DNA of 64,000 nucleotides from Rhypophila decipiens. Its lineage: Eukaryota > Ascomycota > Sordariomycetes > Sordariales > Naviculisporaceae. The translations under genes and the position numbers were made by a program. The stretch is taken from the NCBI GenBank assembly GCA_033297075.1, contig MU858054.1:186001-250000 (forward strand). Reading direction: 5' to 3'. Positions 11,258 through 20,930 of the stretch are shown here, in pieces. Position 1 is the first letter of the stretch. Each line of letters opens with the position of its first letter. Under the pieces are notes generated by a model. The model had not been told where the DNA came from. It worked only from the letters and a program-made list of their open reading frames with translations, and did not search any database.

Positions 11258-11652
11258 TCATTGCCCTCCTCTCAGAGCCAAGACGAGATGGAGCGTCGCG
11301 CCCCCGGCGAGTTGGTAGTCGTTTGCTGTTTTGTCGTCGACCCTAAAAAAAAACATATTAGTGACAACCCTTCCGTTTGCAAGTTCATTGGTCGGCTGGC
11401 TCACATTTGTTTCCCGCCAAAGATGAGACGCTGCTGAACCGGTGGGATGCCTTCCTTCTCCTCGACCTTTTCCTTGATTTGCGCCACCTTGTAGTCCGGC
11501 TCGATGTCGAGCTCGATCTCCTTGCCGGTGAGTGTCCTGACCCTGTTTTGTTCACACACACACAGTTAGCTATCATCGTTCTCTTTTTTTGCACGAATAT
11601 CGTAGGGCGAGGGCAGGGACGCTATGGTCGGAAGGACGTACTTGATAAGCAT
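11258..11652 (-). CDS. rub1: NEDD8/Rub1 ubiquitin-like modifier
   Basis: Ubiquitin-like protein conjugated to cullins to activate cullin-RING ligases. Three exons on the minus strand: 11652-11642 (only 11 nt), 11542-11405, 11342-11258; 77 residues, the usual size. The assembled protein starts [20 protein letters not shown], continues through [20 protein letters not shown], and ends [11 protein letters not shown]. The diglycine is followed by one residue that the processing protease would remove. The 'QQR' and 'DY' positions and the neutral KVEEKEGIP loop fit NEDD8 rather than ubiquitin. Introns have GTACGT and GTGAGC donors and CAG/TAG acceptors and keep phase. The very short first exon makes this gene easy to miss. 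Confidence 0.93.
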
Positions 11653-12417
11653 GGTGGGCGAACGGGGAAAAAAAGTGTTTGTGTAGGTAGATTCGGTAAA
11701 GATTGCTTTCGCTTGTGCTAATTGCGAGCGAGCGAGTACGTCGGTGATCCCTCGGGGTTCAGTTGCTTGTCTCGTTCGTGGGAAGTCAAGTCGGAGGAAG
11801 AGGATCGCAGTAGAACTTATAGTGTGGTGATCAACGGAAAACCCCTTTGAAGATCGTTTAGGTTTATAGATGAAAAATGAAAATGAAGAACCACAAATGC
11901 TAGCAGTATTAGACTTTCAGATGATTACAGCGGGGAGGCTTAACGGTTTCCACAGAAGTCGTTAGATTTCAAGACCAACAGTCAGCCAGGCAGTCACGAC
12001 CAGGAGAAAGGAGGGGTGGCGGGGTAAGTTCACGTCAAATGCGCTCTGCGGTCAAGGTGGGACCTGGCACGGGAAGCACGGGTGCCCCCGTGAGAGCTTA
12101 TGTACAATTGCTTTGTATGTGATACGTATTGCGTATTGGAGTATGGTAACAAGACGAGGAGTGCAAGTCGCCAGTATCCTCCGTCAGATGGACATCTCGC
12201 GATGCTTCGTCAGGTAAGTTCACACTTGGACCAAGTCAAGCAAGCCAAAGACGCCTTTCTACTACCAAATAGAAATGAACCAAAAGAAACACGCTTCCTT
12301 GTTTTTAGTAAAGTGGTAATTGTACACTGATTAAGCGAATCAGTACGCCCAAGATAACAATACAGTTGAGATTTTCTTCCCTTTCCCAAACTCGCACCAG
12401 CTCAGTTCTAGAGTCGC
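11653..12417. promoter_or_regulatory. Upstream of Rub1 / downstream of prohibitin-2
   Basis: 765 bp between two tandem minus-strand genes. It should carry the Rub1 promoter and the prohibitin 3' untranslated region. I see no gene and no clear motif. Confidence 0.35.
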
Positions 12418-13475
12418 TTATCTCTTTGATTCGACATCCTCAAAGACGTTCAGTCCGAGACCCTCAGAATCGAGCAGCAATCTGTTCTTGCCACCCGCTT
12501 CTTGGAGAACGCCGGCAATGGCCCGGGCATTCTCAAGCTTCTTCAACTCGACGTATGCCTTGTTCTTCTTGATGGCATCACCGATGAGCTCCGCAGAACG
12601 AGCTTCACCCTGAGCCTTGACAACCATAGCCTGCTTCTCCTGACGAGCTTTGTCGACAACGAAAGCGGCACGCTGTGCGTCTTGTTGAGCAACCTGCTTA
12701 GCTTCAACGGCGGCTGTGAATTCGGGGGAGAAGGCAAGGTGCTGCGATATCAGAGTCAGCAAAAGTAGTTTGGACCTTTCAAAGTCAAAGACTAGAACGC
12801 ACCGTGAGAGAAACATCGTCCAACAAGATATTGAAGCGTGCTGCACGCTTCGAAAGGTTCTCGCGGATCAACCTCGCAACCATCTCTCTCTGGGTGATCA
12901 ATTGGCTGGCGTTGAATTGAGCAACAACGCTCTTGAGAACCTCGTTGACAATCGAAGGAAGAACCCGCTCATCGTAGTCGGTGCCGAGAGTGCGGTAGAT
13001 TTGAGGAAGCGCTGCAACTTCGGGCCTGGAGAGCACACGGCATGTGATGTTGACCATCTGCAAATCCTTGGTGCCTGTGAGGGACGAGACATTTCGTGGC
13101 TTTGCTCGAACATCGTATACGACCGGCGTCTCGAACCATGGGATCGCGAAATGCGTTCCTGTAGCAATGGTTAGCAACGGCCACGAATGGTGATGCAGCT
13201 CCTCTTCCAGGGCCGGCAAGACCGGACGTACCTTCGGTGTAGATCTCCTTGCTCACACCACTTAATCTCTTATACTTGATCGCCCTGTGACCACCATCGA
13301 CGTTGAAGAGAGAGTTGGAGGCGACATAGACACCACCGACGGCGAGGAGACCGCCGGCAACCATGGCACCAAAGCCATTGGGCGGCCTGCCACCGGGGAA
13401 TCCACCACCACCACCAGACCTTGCAGCTCGCTGCAGCTGGTTCATATAACCCTGGAAAGGATTTCGGTTCGCCAT
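12418..13475 (-). CDS. phb2: Prohibitin-2, mitochondrial inner membrane scaffold
   Basis: Phb2 forms ring complexes with Phb1 in the mitochondrial inner membrane and chaperones membrane proteins. Minus-strand exons: 13475-13232, 13158-12803, 12741-12418; 307 residues, normal for the family. The N-terminus is [18 protein letters not shown], followed by a glycine-rich stretch and a membrane anchor near residues 35-55. The SPFH/band-7 core follows ([52 protein letters not shown]). The last part is the coiled coil [20 protein letters not shown]. Donors are GTACGT and GTGCGT; acceptors are CTACAG and CGCAG. An in-frame ATG at 13574 would add 33 residues. I prefer 13475 because the conserved sequence starts there. 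Confidence 0.95.
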
Positions 13476-14160
13476 CTTGATGCTTTGTCGTGACGCTGGC
13501 GATGTGGCGGCACTTCTGTATGGGGTTGTAAATGGGGGAGCTCTTGTTGCCGTGAGCTTTTCCTGAGCTTCCAAAGAAATTATGGAGCAATTGGACGACC
13601 CATGATCCTCGCGAAAGTTCAGCTAAGCTTCCCGCGTCACGTGAAGCACGGGGATAAGAAGCAGCTGCAGTGGACTGTGCGCTGTTACCGTACGTACTGT
13701 ACCCCAGATAAAGTCTGTGCGGGTCCGTACCTCAAACGGCCTGGAAGGAGCTTGGGTCAACGTCAAACCCAAAAACTCCACCAAGCCCATAACTTTGCTG
13801 GAGACGGGAGGATATTTCAACTCCAAGTTTGCGACTGAAAGAGTTCTGCTCCAAGTACGAGTTGATATTATTTCCACATTTTCACACTACCGAGTTTCTC
13901 ATCTTGTCAATTCTTAAGGATTATTCCAGGGCAAGGGGACTAACTAGTTGAATCTACCACGTTTCTTGTACGGTCGCATTGTTCCTCAGTCTCCCGTCCA
14001 GCTGAAGTGGTTCATTGATTGTCGCGACAACTCGCTCCTTGGCCCATTCGAAGGTGACTTGTTTGTTCTCCTGCTCTGACCTATTTCCCGGTCTACAAAA
14101 CGAGTTTTGCCCTCCTGTCTTCCATAGTATTGGTCCAAAGCATCCTTGTTAAATTTCAAA
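13476..14160. promoter_or_regulatory. Divergent promoter region with CACGTG E-box
   Basis: Shared upstream region of prohibitin-2 (-) and CstF-64 (+). The palindromic hexamer CACGTG at 13638-13643 is the core recognised by bHLH factors of the Cbf1/USF class. Its use here is inferred only. Confidence 0.4.
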
Positions 14161-15335
14161 ATGTCGACGAAACAGCCCTCGCGTGTCGTGTTTGTGGGCA
14201 ACATCCCGTACGGTACGTCACCCCAGCGACCCTCTCTGTTGCGCAGTTCAGGCAGCTGTCCTAACCCGAGCTTCGTTTTAGGTCTCACGGAGGAGCAAAT
14301 AATAGAAATCTTCAGCAGCTGCGGACCAGTGAAGAATTTCCGACTTGTCTACGACCGCGAGACGGGACGGCCAAAAGGATTCGGCTTCTGCCAGTATCCG
14401 GATTACGGTACGATCTCTCCCATAGCCCACACATGTCCCACGACGACTTGACACTAACGCGAACCATTTGATACCTTCTAGATTCCGCAGCTTCAGCAGT
14501 CAGGAATCTCAACGATCACGAAATCATGGGCCGCAAGCTACGGGTCGACTTTAGTAACGAAACAGTCGGCGACGAGGACAATCGCGATCAACATGGAGGA
14601 GTGAGCACACACTTCAACTCTTGGCCTCCTATCAGGTCGCAGTGCTAATTCGTCGTTTCTCAGGGTGCCGGCAACTCAAACACGGGCAACTATTCCCAGC
14701 CATCCAACGGCAATGCCAATAACCCTCCTCCCACGGGCTCCTCTGCTCTGCCGCCTCTCCCACAAGGCAAAGAACTTCCCCCAGGTGTCACCTGCACAGA
14801 CGCCATCTCGCGCACTCTCAATGCTCTTCCTCCCTCCCAGCTACTTGATATCATCCAGCAAATGAAGGCCCTCGCCACCAACGACCCGGCACGTGCAACA
14901 GAGCTCCTGAACCAGGCGCCACAACTGAGCTTCGCCATCTTCCAATCTCTTCTGCTCATGGGCCTAGTCTCACCGGACGCTATCAACTCTGTTCTAGAGG
15001 CCGGTGCACCACCACCCGCGGCAGCACCCGTACCTGTTGTCCCCCCACCTAACCCGCTCGCCGCCTTTGGCGCCTACCCAGGAACAACAGGTACGCCTCC
15101 TGTTGTCGTCGGAGCTTCTGGCTACGCACCACCACCCGCAGCAGCTCTTCCCGTGATGTCCGTACCAGCACCGGTACCACCGCCAGCACCGGCTGCGGCT
15201 CCCGCACAAGACCCTGAGGCTCTGATGCGGGCCGTGATGGAACTGCCACAGGAGACGATCGATCAACTGCCCGAAGCGGAGCGCCAGCAGATAATGGCTC
15301 TGCGCGCCAGCTACGGGGCACAACTTCGCCGTTAG
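14161..15335 (+). CDS. Cleavage stimulation factor 64-kDa subunit (CstF2/Rna15 type)
   Basis: RNA-binding subunit of the mRNA 3'-end cleavage machinery that contacts U/GU-rich downstream elements. Exons 14161-14212, 14282-14407, 14482-14600, 14664-15335; 322 residues. One RRM spans about residues 9-87: RNP2 is [10 protein letters not shown] and RNP1 is [10 protein letters not shown]. Both early introns interrupt this domain. After a Gly/Asn linker comes the hinge domain (about 130-205, [20 protein letters not shown] ... LLLMGLVSP). A proline/alanine-rich stretch follows, then the C-terminal helical bundle ([20 protein letters not shown]). The order RRM-hinge-Pro-rich-C-terminal domain is diagnostic. 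All four joins keep phase with standard fungal splice signals. Confidence 0.93.
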
Positions 15336-16151
15336 AGACTTGTACTTCTTGAGCTTCTGAAATTGGTGGAAGAAGGGAATGGGTACTGATTCTTTCTCTG
15401 GAGGACATACGGACATCATACCCCAACCCACCGTCCGTCTTGTCTGCTTTTTTACCCGTAGAAGGTGAATGGGGACTGGGCTGGCTGCATATCAATACCT
15501 TACATGGACCTACCTACTACCCGTGGTTGGTGATTTTTCTCGGCGTTCTGGATCAAGGGGCGTTTTGAGGAGACATAAAGCAGAAAGAGGGACAGAAAAG
15601 GAGAAGGCCATATTATCGGTTGTGAATCCTGGTTACCAACAATAAACACATCATACTTTTTACACTCGAGCCGTAAAGATTTTGGAGAATGACGAGCATT
15701 CACTCACAAACAAGGCCCACGAATATCATACCACTTTATCTCTTACGACGAGACAACGAACATGTGCCAGACTGTGAAAGTCCCGAACTACTTATGGGAA
15801 TACAGACTCACAAGTCCGTTGTACCGGTACAGTCCAGTGTTCACACACCTCCTATATAGCCCTCATCGTGTATGATAAGGAGGGCTAGCTCTCCTCACCC
15901 GTACAGTCCTAGGTGTTGAAGATTGTCACGTTAATAAACCCAGCCATGAACTACGTATTTCCAACCATTAGAAAGTATATAGTGCGCCTGATGGTTCCAT
16001 TTTAAACCCCATGCATCACCAACTCCTTCTTCAGTCTTTATATTCTTTCTCACTTTTGAAGTTACCTCCTTGTAGAGCATACATACATACTGCCTACCTA
16101 TCCAACAGGGAATCTCATCCGCTCTAAAGAATCAGGTTTTAAGGTGGCTGG

Positions 16152-16166
16152 TTTTTTTTTTTTTTT
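16152..16166. repeat. Poly-T tract (15 T)
   Basis: Uninterrupted homopolymer in intergenic DNA. The exact length may be affected by sequencing error. Confidence 0.8.
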
Positions 16167-16232
16167 CCGGCATGATAAACAGGCAATACTGCTCTCATAT
16201 ACAGTACAGGCACTATGCTTGTAGCGTATAAT

Positions 16233-16361
16233 ATGCCTTGACTGACTGGGAAGGACGCCTGACTAGATAGGCTAGAATAGATACCTTGACTTGCTGGAAT
16301 AAATACCTTAGCAAGCGAGAATATATGCCTTGACCGACTACATGTAGATTAAATGCCTTGA
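16233..16361 (+). repeat. Degenerate minisatellite, core AT(G/A)CCTTGAC
   Basis: The core recurs at 16233, 16281, 16303, 16325 and 16353, at spacings of 48, 22, 22 and 28 bp. It is followed by variants of TGACTGG, TTGCTGGAATAA or CGACTACATG. The first interval may hold a decayed extra unit. The region is AT-rich and lies outside any gene. Confidence 0.6.
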
Positions 16362-16889
16362 TGTCTTGGAACCGAGCAAGCTAAAGAGAACATAGAAAAA
16401 CATTAAACATTGATATTAATTAAACCCACCCAAACAAACCCATACTCGCTATCTCTACTTGTTAATTTCAACAAGAAATCTAATCATCTACGCCGCTGTA
16501 CAGTACAAATCATGCGATAAAAACCCATCGCAATTTTGTACAAACAATGAAATTAATCGCTGACTGATGATGATGATGATGATCCGTCCGTCAGCGATGT
16601 GAGTTCTCAAGTCCACAGGATCTTCCTCCTCGGGCTCCTCCGCATAGTTTATTTCAACCCCCCGCAGATTTCATGACAACCGTCCCGTTTGCGAGATGCT
16701 TGGCCCAACTAAACCGGTTGAATCATGCGACGAGGAATGGGCGTGAGGTTTTCTGTCCAGTTTTCTGTGTCGTCAGGTCTCAACCTTGGAAGGATTGGCT
16801 TAGGACAGAAAGGACAGGAATGTTGGCTAGACGGTCTAGGTGGTTCGACCTTCGGGATATCAGGCCATCTAACCGGATAGATGAGGGGA

Positions 16890-18071
16890 TTAGAAGGAGA
16901 CAAGCTGATACCCGGTGGATCTTCGCCTCGTTCGCGGCGAAGACGAGCGTCGCGCCGTCTCTTTGAAATCCCTTCGCACCTTCTTATGAATAACCCGTTT
17001 TCGTCGTCTCCCTACCCAGTCGCGGGGGCTATAGGGGTGCAACCTCAGCACCCACGGGGCTTTTGGTATCGCCTTGGGCTCTTCCACGGGAGCTATCTCA
17101 GTCTCGGCGCTCTCATTACCACGCATTTCTGAAGACCTAGCCGCGGGCTGCTCATTCACATTGGACGCCCCGGTGGATTCTTCAGTAGGCCCTGGAGCAG
17201 GTGACCAAACAACTATGGGAGCCTGACCGGATGCCCTCACGTACTCATTGAGAGCCTGTGTGACATCTGCCACAAGCACTATAATCTCATCGGCCAACCT
17301 CGTCAACTCAGCCACGGAATGTTCATTCACCTCGGTGGATCCTTCGGTAGGCCCTGGAGCAAGTGACGAAACATCTATCGGAGCCTGGCCGGATGCCCTT
17401 GCGTACTTATTGAAAGCCCGTGTGGCATCTGCGACGAGAACCAGAATCTCCTCGGCCAACCTCTCGCACGCACGCACATCCTCTTCGAGAGAATCTTCCA
17501 CGACTACCGGAAATCCAGCAGAGGGCTTACTGCACTCGTCTAGACGCGTAGGCCCTGGAGCAAGTGACGAAACAGCTATCGGAACCTGACCTGGTGCCTT
17601 CGCGCACTCATAGAAAGCCCGTGTAGCAGCTTCCACGGCCACCAGAATCTCATCGGCCAACCTCTTGCACGCACGCACACGCTTGTTAAAAGAATCTTCC
17701 ACGGCTACCGGAATCTCAGCAGAGGGCTTATCGCACTCGTGCAGACGCGTAGAGGAAGACTCTGCCACAGGTTCTTGATGCCCAATAAACTCTCTGATAG
17801 ATATTTCAGCATCCTCCGGAGTTGGTTTCGCAGCAGCCTTATTCTCGATCTCTACAGAAGAGAGGGAAGGTGGCGGTGCCGGCGGAGATGGTGGGCAGAG
17901 GCGAGCATATATCGGCGGATTATGTGGTGGTGGGAGCCCCAGAGACGTCAGTGATGGGTTTGATGGCCGTGGTGGCATATAATCTGAAGACGGTACAATA
18001 GGACCTGGTGGTTCTGGCTGGGGTTGTGGTGGCCAGAGCGTCGGTAATGACTTTGATCGCCGTAGTGGCAT
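16890..18071 (-). CDS. Unknown proline-rich protein with three tandem repeats
   Basis: I do not recognise a family. From the first ATG in this frame (18071) the protein has 393 residues. The N-terminal 75 residues are proline-rich and contain a short duplication (PLRRSKSLPTL / PPRPSNPSLTS). The middle holds three related units of about 55-65 residues, each with RACxRLA(D/E)EI(L/I)V-VA-ATRAF, then a SGQAPI-V-SLAPGPT block. The C-terminus is strongly basic (RRRKRVIHKKVRRDFKETARR) and could be nuclear. The helical units followed by Pro-Gly linkers suggest a repeat scaffold. The start is uncertain: the frame stays open about 85 nt further upstream without an ATG, so an intron joining an upstream exon is possible. 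It lies directly downstream of another unknown minus-strand gene. Confidence 0.5.
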   Translation of the reverse strand: MPLRRSKSLPTLWPPQPQPEPPGPIVPSSDYMPPRPSNPSLTSLGLPPPHNPPIYARLCPPSPPAPPPSLSSVEIENKAAAKPTPEDAEISIREFIGHQEPVAESSSTRLHECDKPSAEIPVAVEDSFNKRVRACKRLADEILVAVEAATRAFYECAKAPGQVPIAVSSLAPGPTRLDECSKPSAGFPVVVEDSLEEDVRACERLAEEILVLVADATRAFNKYARASGQAPIDVSSLAPGPTEGSTEVNEHSVAELTRLADEIIVLVADVTQALNEYVRASGQAPIVVWSPAPGPTEESTGASNVNEQPAARSSEMRGNESAETEIAPVEEPKAIPKAPWVLRLHPYSPRDWVGRRRKRVIHKKVRRDFKETARRSSSPRTRRRSTGYQLVSF

Positions 18072-18185
18072 AGAATCTGGAACTGGCACAATAAGACCCG
18101 CTAGAATTAGTTCTGGCCGGCGTTGTGGTGACCGGGGCCGTCGGGGAAACGCGATTCTGGTGGTGCCCTTTTCCCCTCCAAGTTT

Positions 18186-19031
18186 CTAGTTCTTTGGGTT
18201 GCGCCATCTTTTGTTCAGCTTCCTCGCTCTTTTAATGAATCCGTCGCCGCGAGGACCTCTCGCATTGTTGCTGGTATCATCGCTGCTTGTGGTCTCGTCT
18301 GAGCCAGTCCCATGTGCCAATGGAACGCCCGGGGTCAGATGAGGCCCTGTCAGCGGCGTGGTGGTCCTAGGCGTATTCAATCGGAAAAGACTCCGAAGTC
18401 TCGCGAATTTCTTCTTTTCGTATGGATCCATCTGGTCGTCTGTTCCAGCGGCAGGGAAGATGACAGCTGGCGAGGAGGGCCGGCTGCAGTTGTGACAAAT
18501 GCTAAGCTCCGACTGCATGATAGGGGCTTGTTGCGGTGGCGGTTTACGTTGGAGAATCTCTTGTACACGCCTCTTTAACACCCGGTTTCCTGGTTTTCTT
18601 GCGTTACCAGGCTCTGAGCAGGCACAGTATGCAGTGTCCCCGTGTGCACCGACTGCCTCGCTCCAACCTCGAATCCACTCGCCCTTCTTTCCAATATTCT
18701 TGCTTGGCGTAAGCTGAGACCTCTTATACTGCCAGTTCACGACCGAGGCATCATGTTGCTGTATTGGTATCGGCTGCTGTGGAATATCTGAAGATCTCGG
18801 TCCATACAACTCGAGGTTGGGAAGTGATTGCTGCTTTCCAGGCAGTAGATGACGGGTTGGAATGCCTTCGTCTTTGGCAGAATATATCTCGGGCCCTATA
18901 TCTCTCCGATCGTCATCGTCGTATGACGAGAAAGGCTGCTGGGATAAGAAGTCTAAGAGCGCCAGGGGTGGGAATGGGCTTGGAGGCGAAGATCGACTGG
19001 AAAAAGCCCTGGCAGTTTTGACGGGATCCAT
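18186..19031 (-). CDS. Unknown fungal protein
   Basis: An uninterrupted frame gives 281 residues from ATG 19031. Upstream codons stay open to 19541 but look non-coding, so I start at MDPVKTARAFSSRSS. The sequence has a low-complexity Ser/Pro N-terminus, an acidic YDDDDRRDIGP patch and a central CACSEPGNARKPGNRVLKRR segment. It then has CHNCSRP and ends in a basic tail (IKRARKLNKRWRN). The pairs CAC and CHNC hint at a metal site but are too few to name one. No domain was recognised. Its stop is about 115 bp before the first ATG of the repeat-protein gene on the same strand. The two could be one gene joined by an unseen intron. Confidence 0.5.
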   Translation of the reverse strand: MDPVKTARAFSSRSSPPSPFPPLALLDFLSQQPFSSYDDDDRRDIGPEIYSAKDEGIPTRHLLPGKQQSLPNLELYGPRSSDIPQQPIPIQQHDASVVNWQYKRSQLTPSKNIGKKGEWIRGWSEAVGAHGDTAYCACSEPGNARKPGNRVLKRRVQEILQRKPPPQQAPIMQSELSICHNCSRPSSPAVIFPAAGTDDQMDPYEKKKFARLRSLFRLNTPRTTTPLTGPHLTPGVPLAHGTGSDETTSSDDTSNNARGPRGDGFIKRARKLNKRWRNPKN

Positions 19032-20930
19032 AATACTCCTGTCAATACCGCGATGGAGTCGAGGTCGCGCTAGATGGGTAGAGGTTGAATATGATTTGAC
19101 GTTGGTTATTGGGGACGACCAGTTGAAAGAATGATGGGAAAAATCGAGGACAGCGAGAGAAGAGCAGGACCTGGCTCGGCTTGTTCCAAGTTGAAATAAA
19201 ATCCTGCCACACACGCCTCGTATGGATACATCACCTCGCGACTTCCGTTCCCGACTGAAGGAAAGAGGAAGACGACGGTAATGGCTGAAACCAAAGAATC
19301 CAAGGGAATCCAAAAAAGATGTACGAGTGTACGAAGAAGGAGCGACGCAGAGCGAAATGCGATTTGTTGTCCAGTTTACCAGCGCGGCCTCAGCTAATAA
19401 CCTCGAGAAGGAAGGTCGGATAAAAGACTGATGGCTCTCTTCATGTTCGTATGTTGTTGAGGCTGTCACGGCCAAGTACAGGCCCCAGATTTGCGAGTCG
19501 AGAATCTCGAGAATCGGGAAGGAAGAGACTGGGGAACCCAAGATTCACTGTGGAGACCGGAAGTAGCACGGTGGATAGCTAAAATAACAGGCAAGTACCG
19601 AGTAATAAGTGTACACTACCAGGGGCCTAGTTGTTATGCACAATAATTACTCCGTAGCGATAGAGATGAGGCCATGGACGAACAAGTCGAAATTCTCCCA
19701 AATCTCTTCCGCGCGAACACAAAGTTGTCGTTAAACGGGGGTCGCGAGGCAGGGGGTACCTGAGCAAAAGTGATGCAGCGGCCTGTGTCCGATCCTGACA
19801 TCCAGGTACCTATCCGTGGGTCGTAACAACACGATCAGTTACCCTGGCGAGACTCGAGAGCGCGTCGCTTGGGGTAAAAGAACGAGGGATGAAGAAATGA
19901 GACGCTAGCGGACACTAGCTTGACGTGATCACGAAGGATAATCAATGACAACACGACCACTGTGTTTACTTCAGCATCGTCTCGTACCTGTAGTTGGCCG
20001 GACCTGCATTGCGTAGAACAGGCCGGGACGGGTCGTGTGCAGTCGCAATACCTCCGGAGTACGGGTACTTGGCCAGTCGAGTAACTTCCCAGAATTTGAC
20101 ATGGAAAGTTCAACAGACATGACTCTTCTTTTAATCAGGCAGGAGTCGTGCCTTTGCGACCACGGGACTTAGGGCACATCGATGTATCAAATCTCGCAGG
20201 TAATGTACCACCTTTCAGTTCCATCCATGCAGATGCCCTCTCCCGCCCCTCCATTACATGGCACGATTACCGCTACCTTTGTGCTTGCCCAAGAGGCGCA
20301 TCTGGCGTATATCCTGACTGATTTGTACCTTACAAACAGAGACACGTTTGTTTCGTCGCAGAAATGTCTTCTAGTCGGAACAACTGATGGGACTCTCGAG
20401 ACCTGACTAACATGCGCCACGCGACTTATGTTTAAAACTGTCATGCGGCAACGTGCCGAACACCCGGTCAAGGGCTTCCTCTATGACGTAAGTCCCACTT
20501 GGCAGTACTTGGCGTCAGCCCCCAGGCCCCCCACCGCCTGCCCCTTTGCATCACAGCTCTGGGAGTGAGGCCCAGGGGTATCAAATACTTGTACACAAAT
20601 ACACTACAGAGTCAGAATTGTAACAACGATGGTTGAGCAAAAAGTCCACCTGTATGTACTATACTAATGTCAAGAACTTTTCCTGCTGAAACTCATACAA
20701 GCTCTAACTCCACTGACCAGCTAATCATAACCTTTTGAATCAGCGGATTCGGATAACACTTGCATCGGCGAAGACGAGTTCACCACGGCAACGATGTGCA
20801 TATCCATACCGTCTAGCCCAGAAACTCCTTTATAGCACCATGTCATTATTTTGTGTTTCCCTCCAAAGAAGCGACCCAAATTTTATGAAGGAATAAAGCT
20901 ACTTCAACAGCCCCCAATATTACCACCATC
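19032..20930. other. Intergenic
   Basis: 1.9 kb between the unknown gene and the synaptojanin 3' end, both on the minus strand. Open frames here are short, lack conserved sequence and show no codon pattern. I see nothing further. Confidence 0.4.

Larger units (their letters stand above)
15336..16889. other. Intergenic with degenerate minisatellite
   Basis: 1.5 kb between CstF-64 (+) and the repeat protein (-), both ending here. It holds a poly-T run, a degenerate tandem repeat (16233-16361) and a short GAT/TGA microsatellite at 16563-16582. No gene is seen. Confidence 0.5.

Noticed and set aside
13476..13574. Extended prohibitin-2 start
   Set aside because: Conserved sequence starts at the later ATG; upstream codons look like leader.
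19032..19541. N-terminal extension of the unknown gene from 19541
   Set aside because: The extra 170 codons have leader-like composition; the ATG at 19031 is the more natural start.
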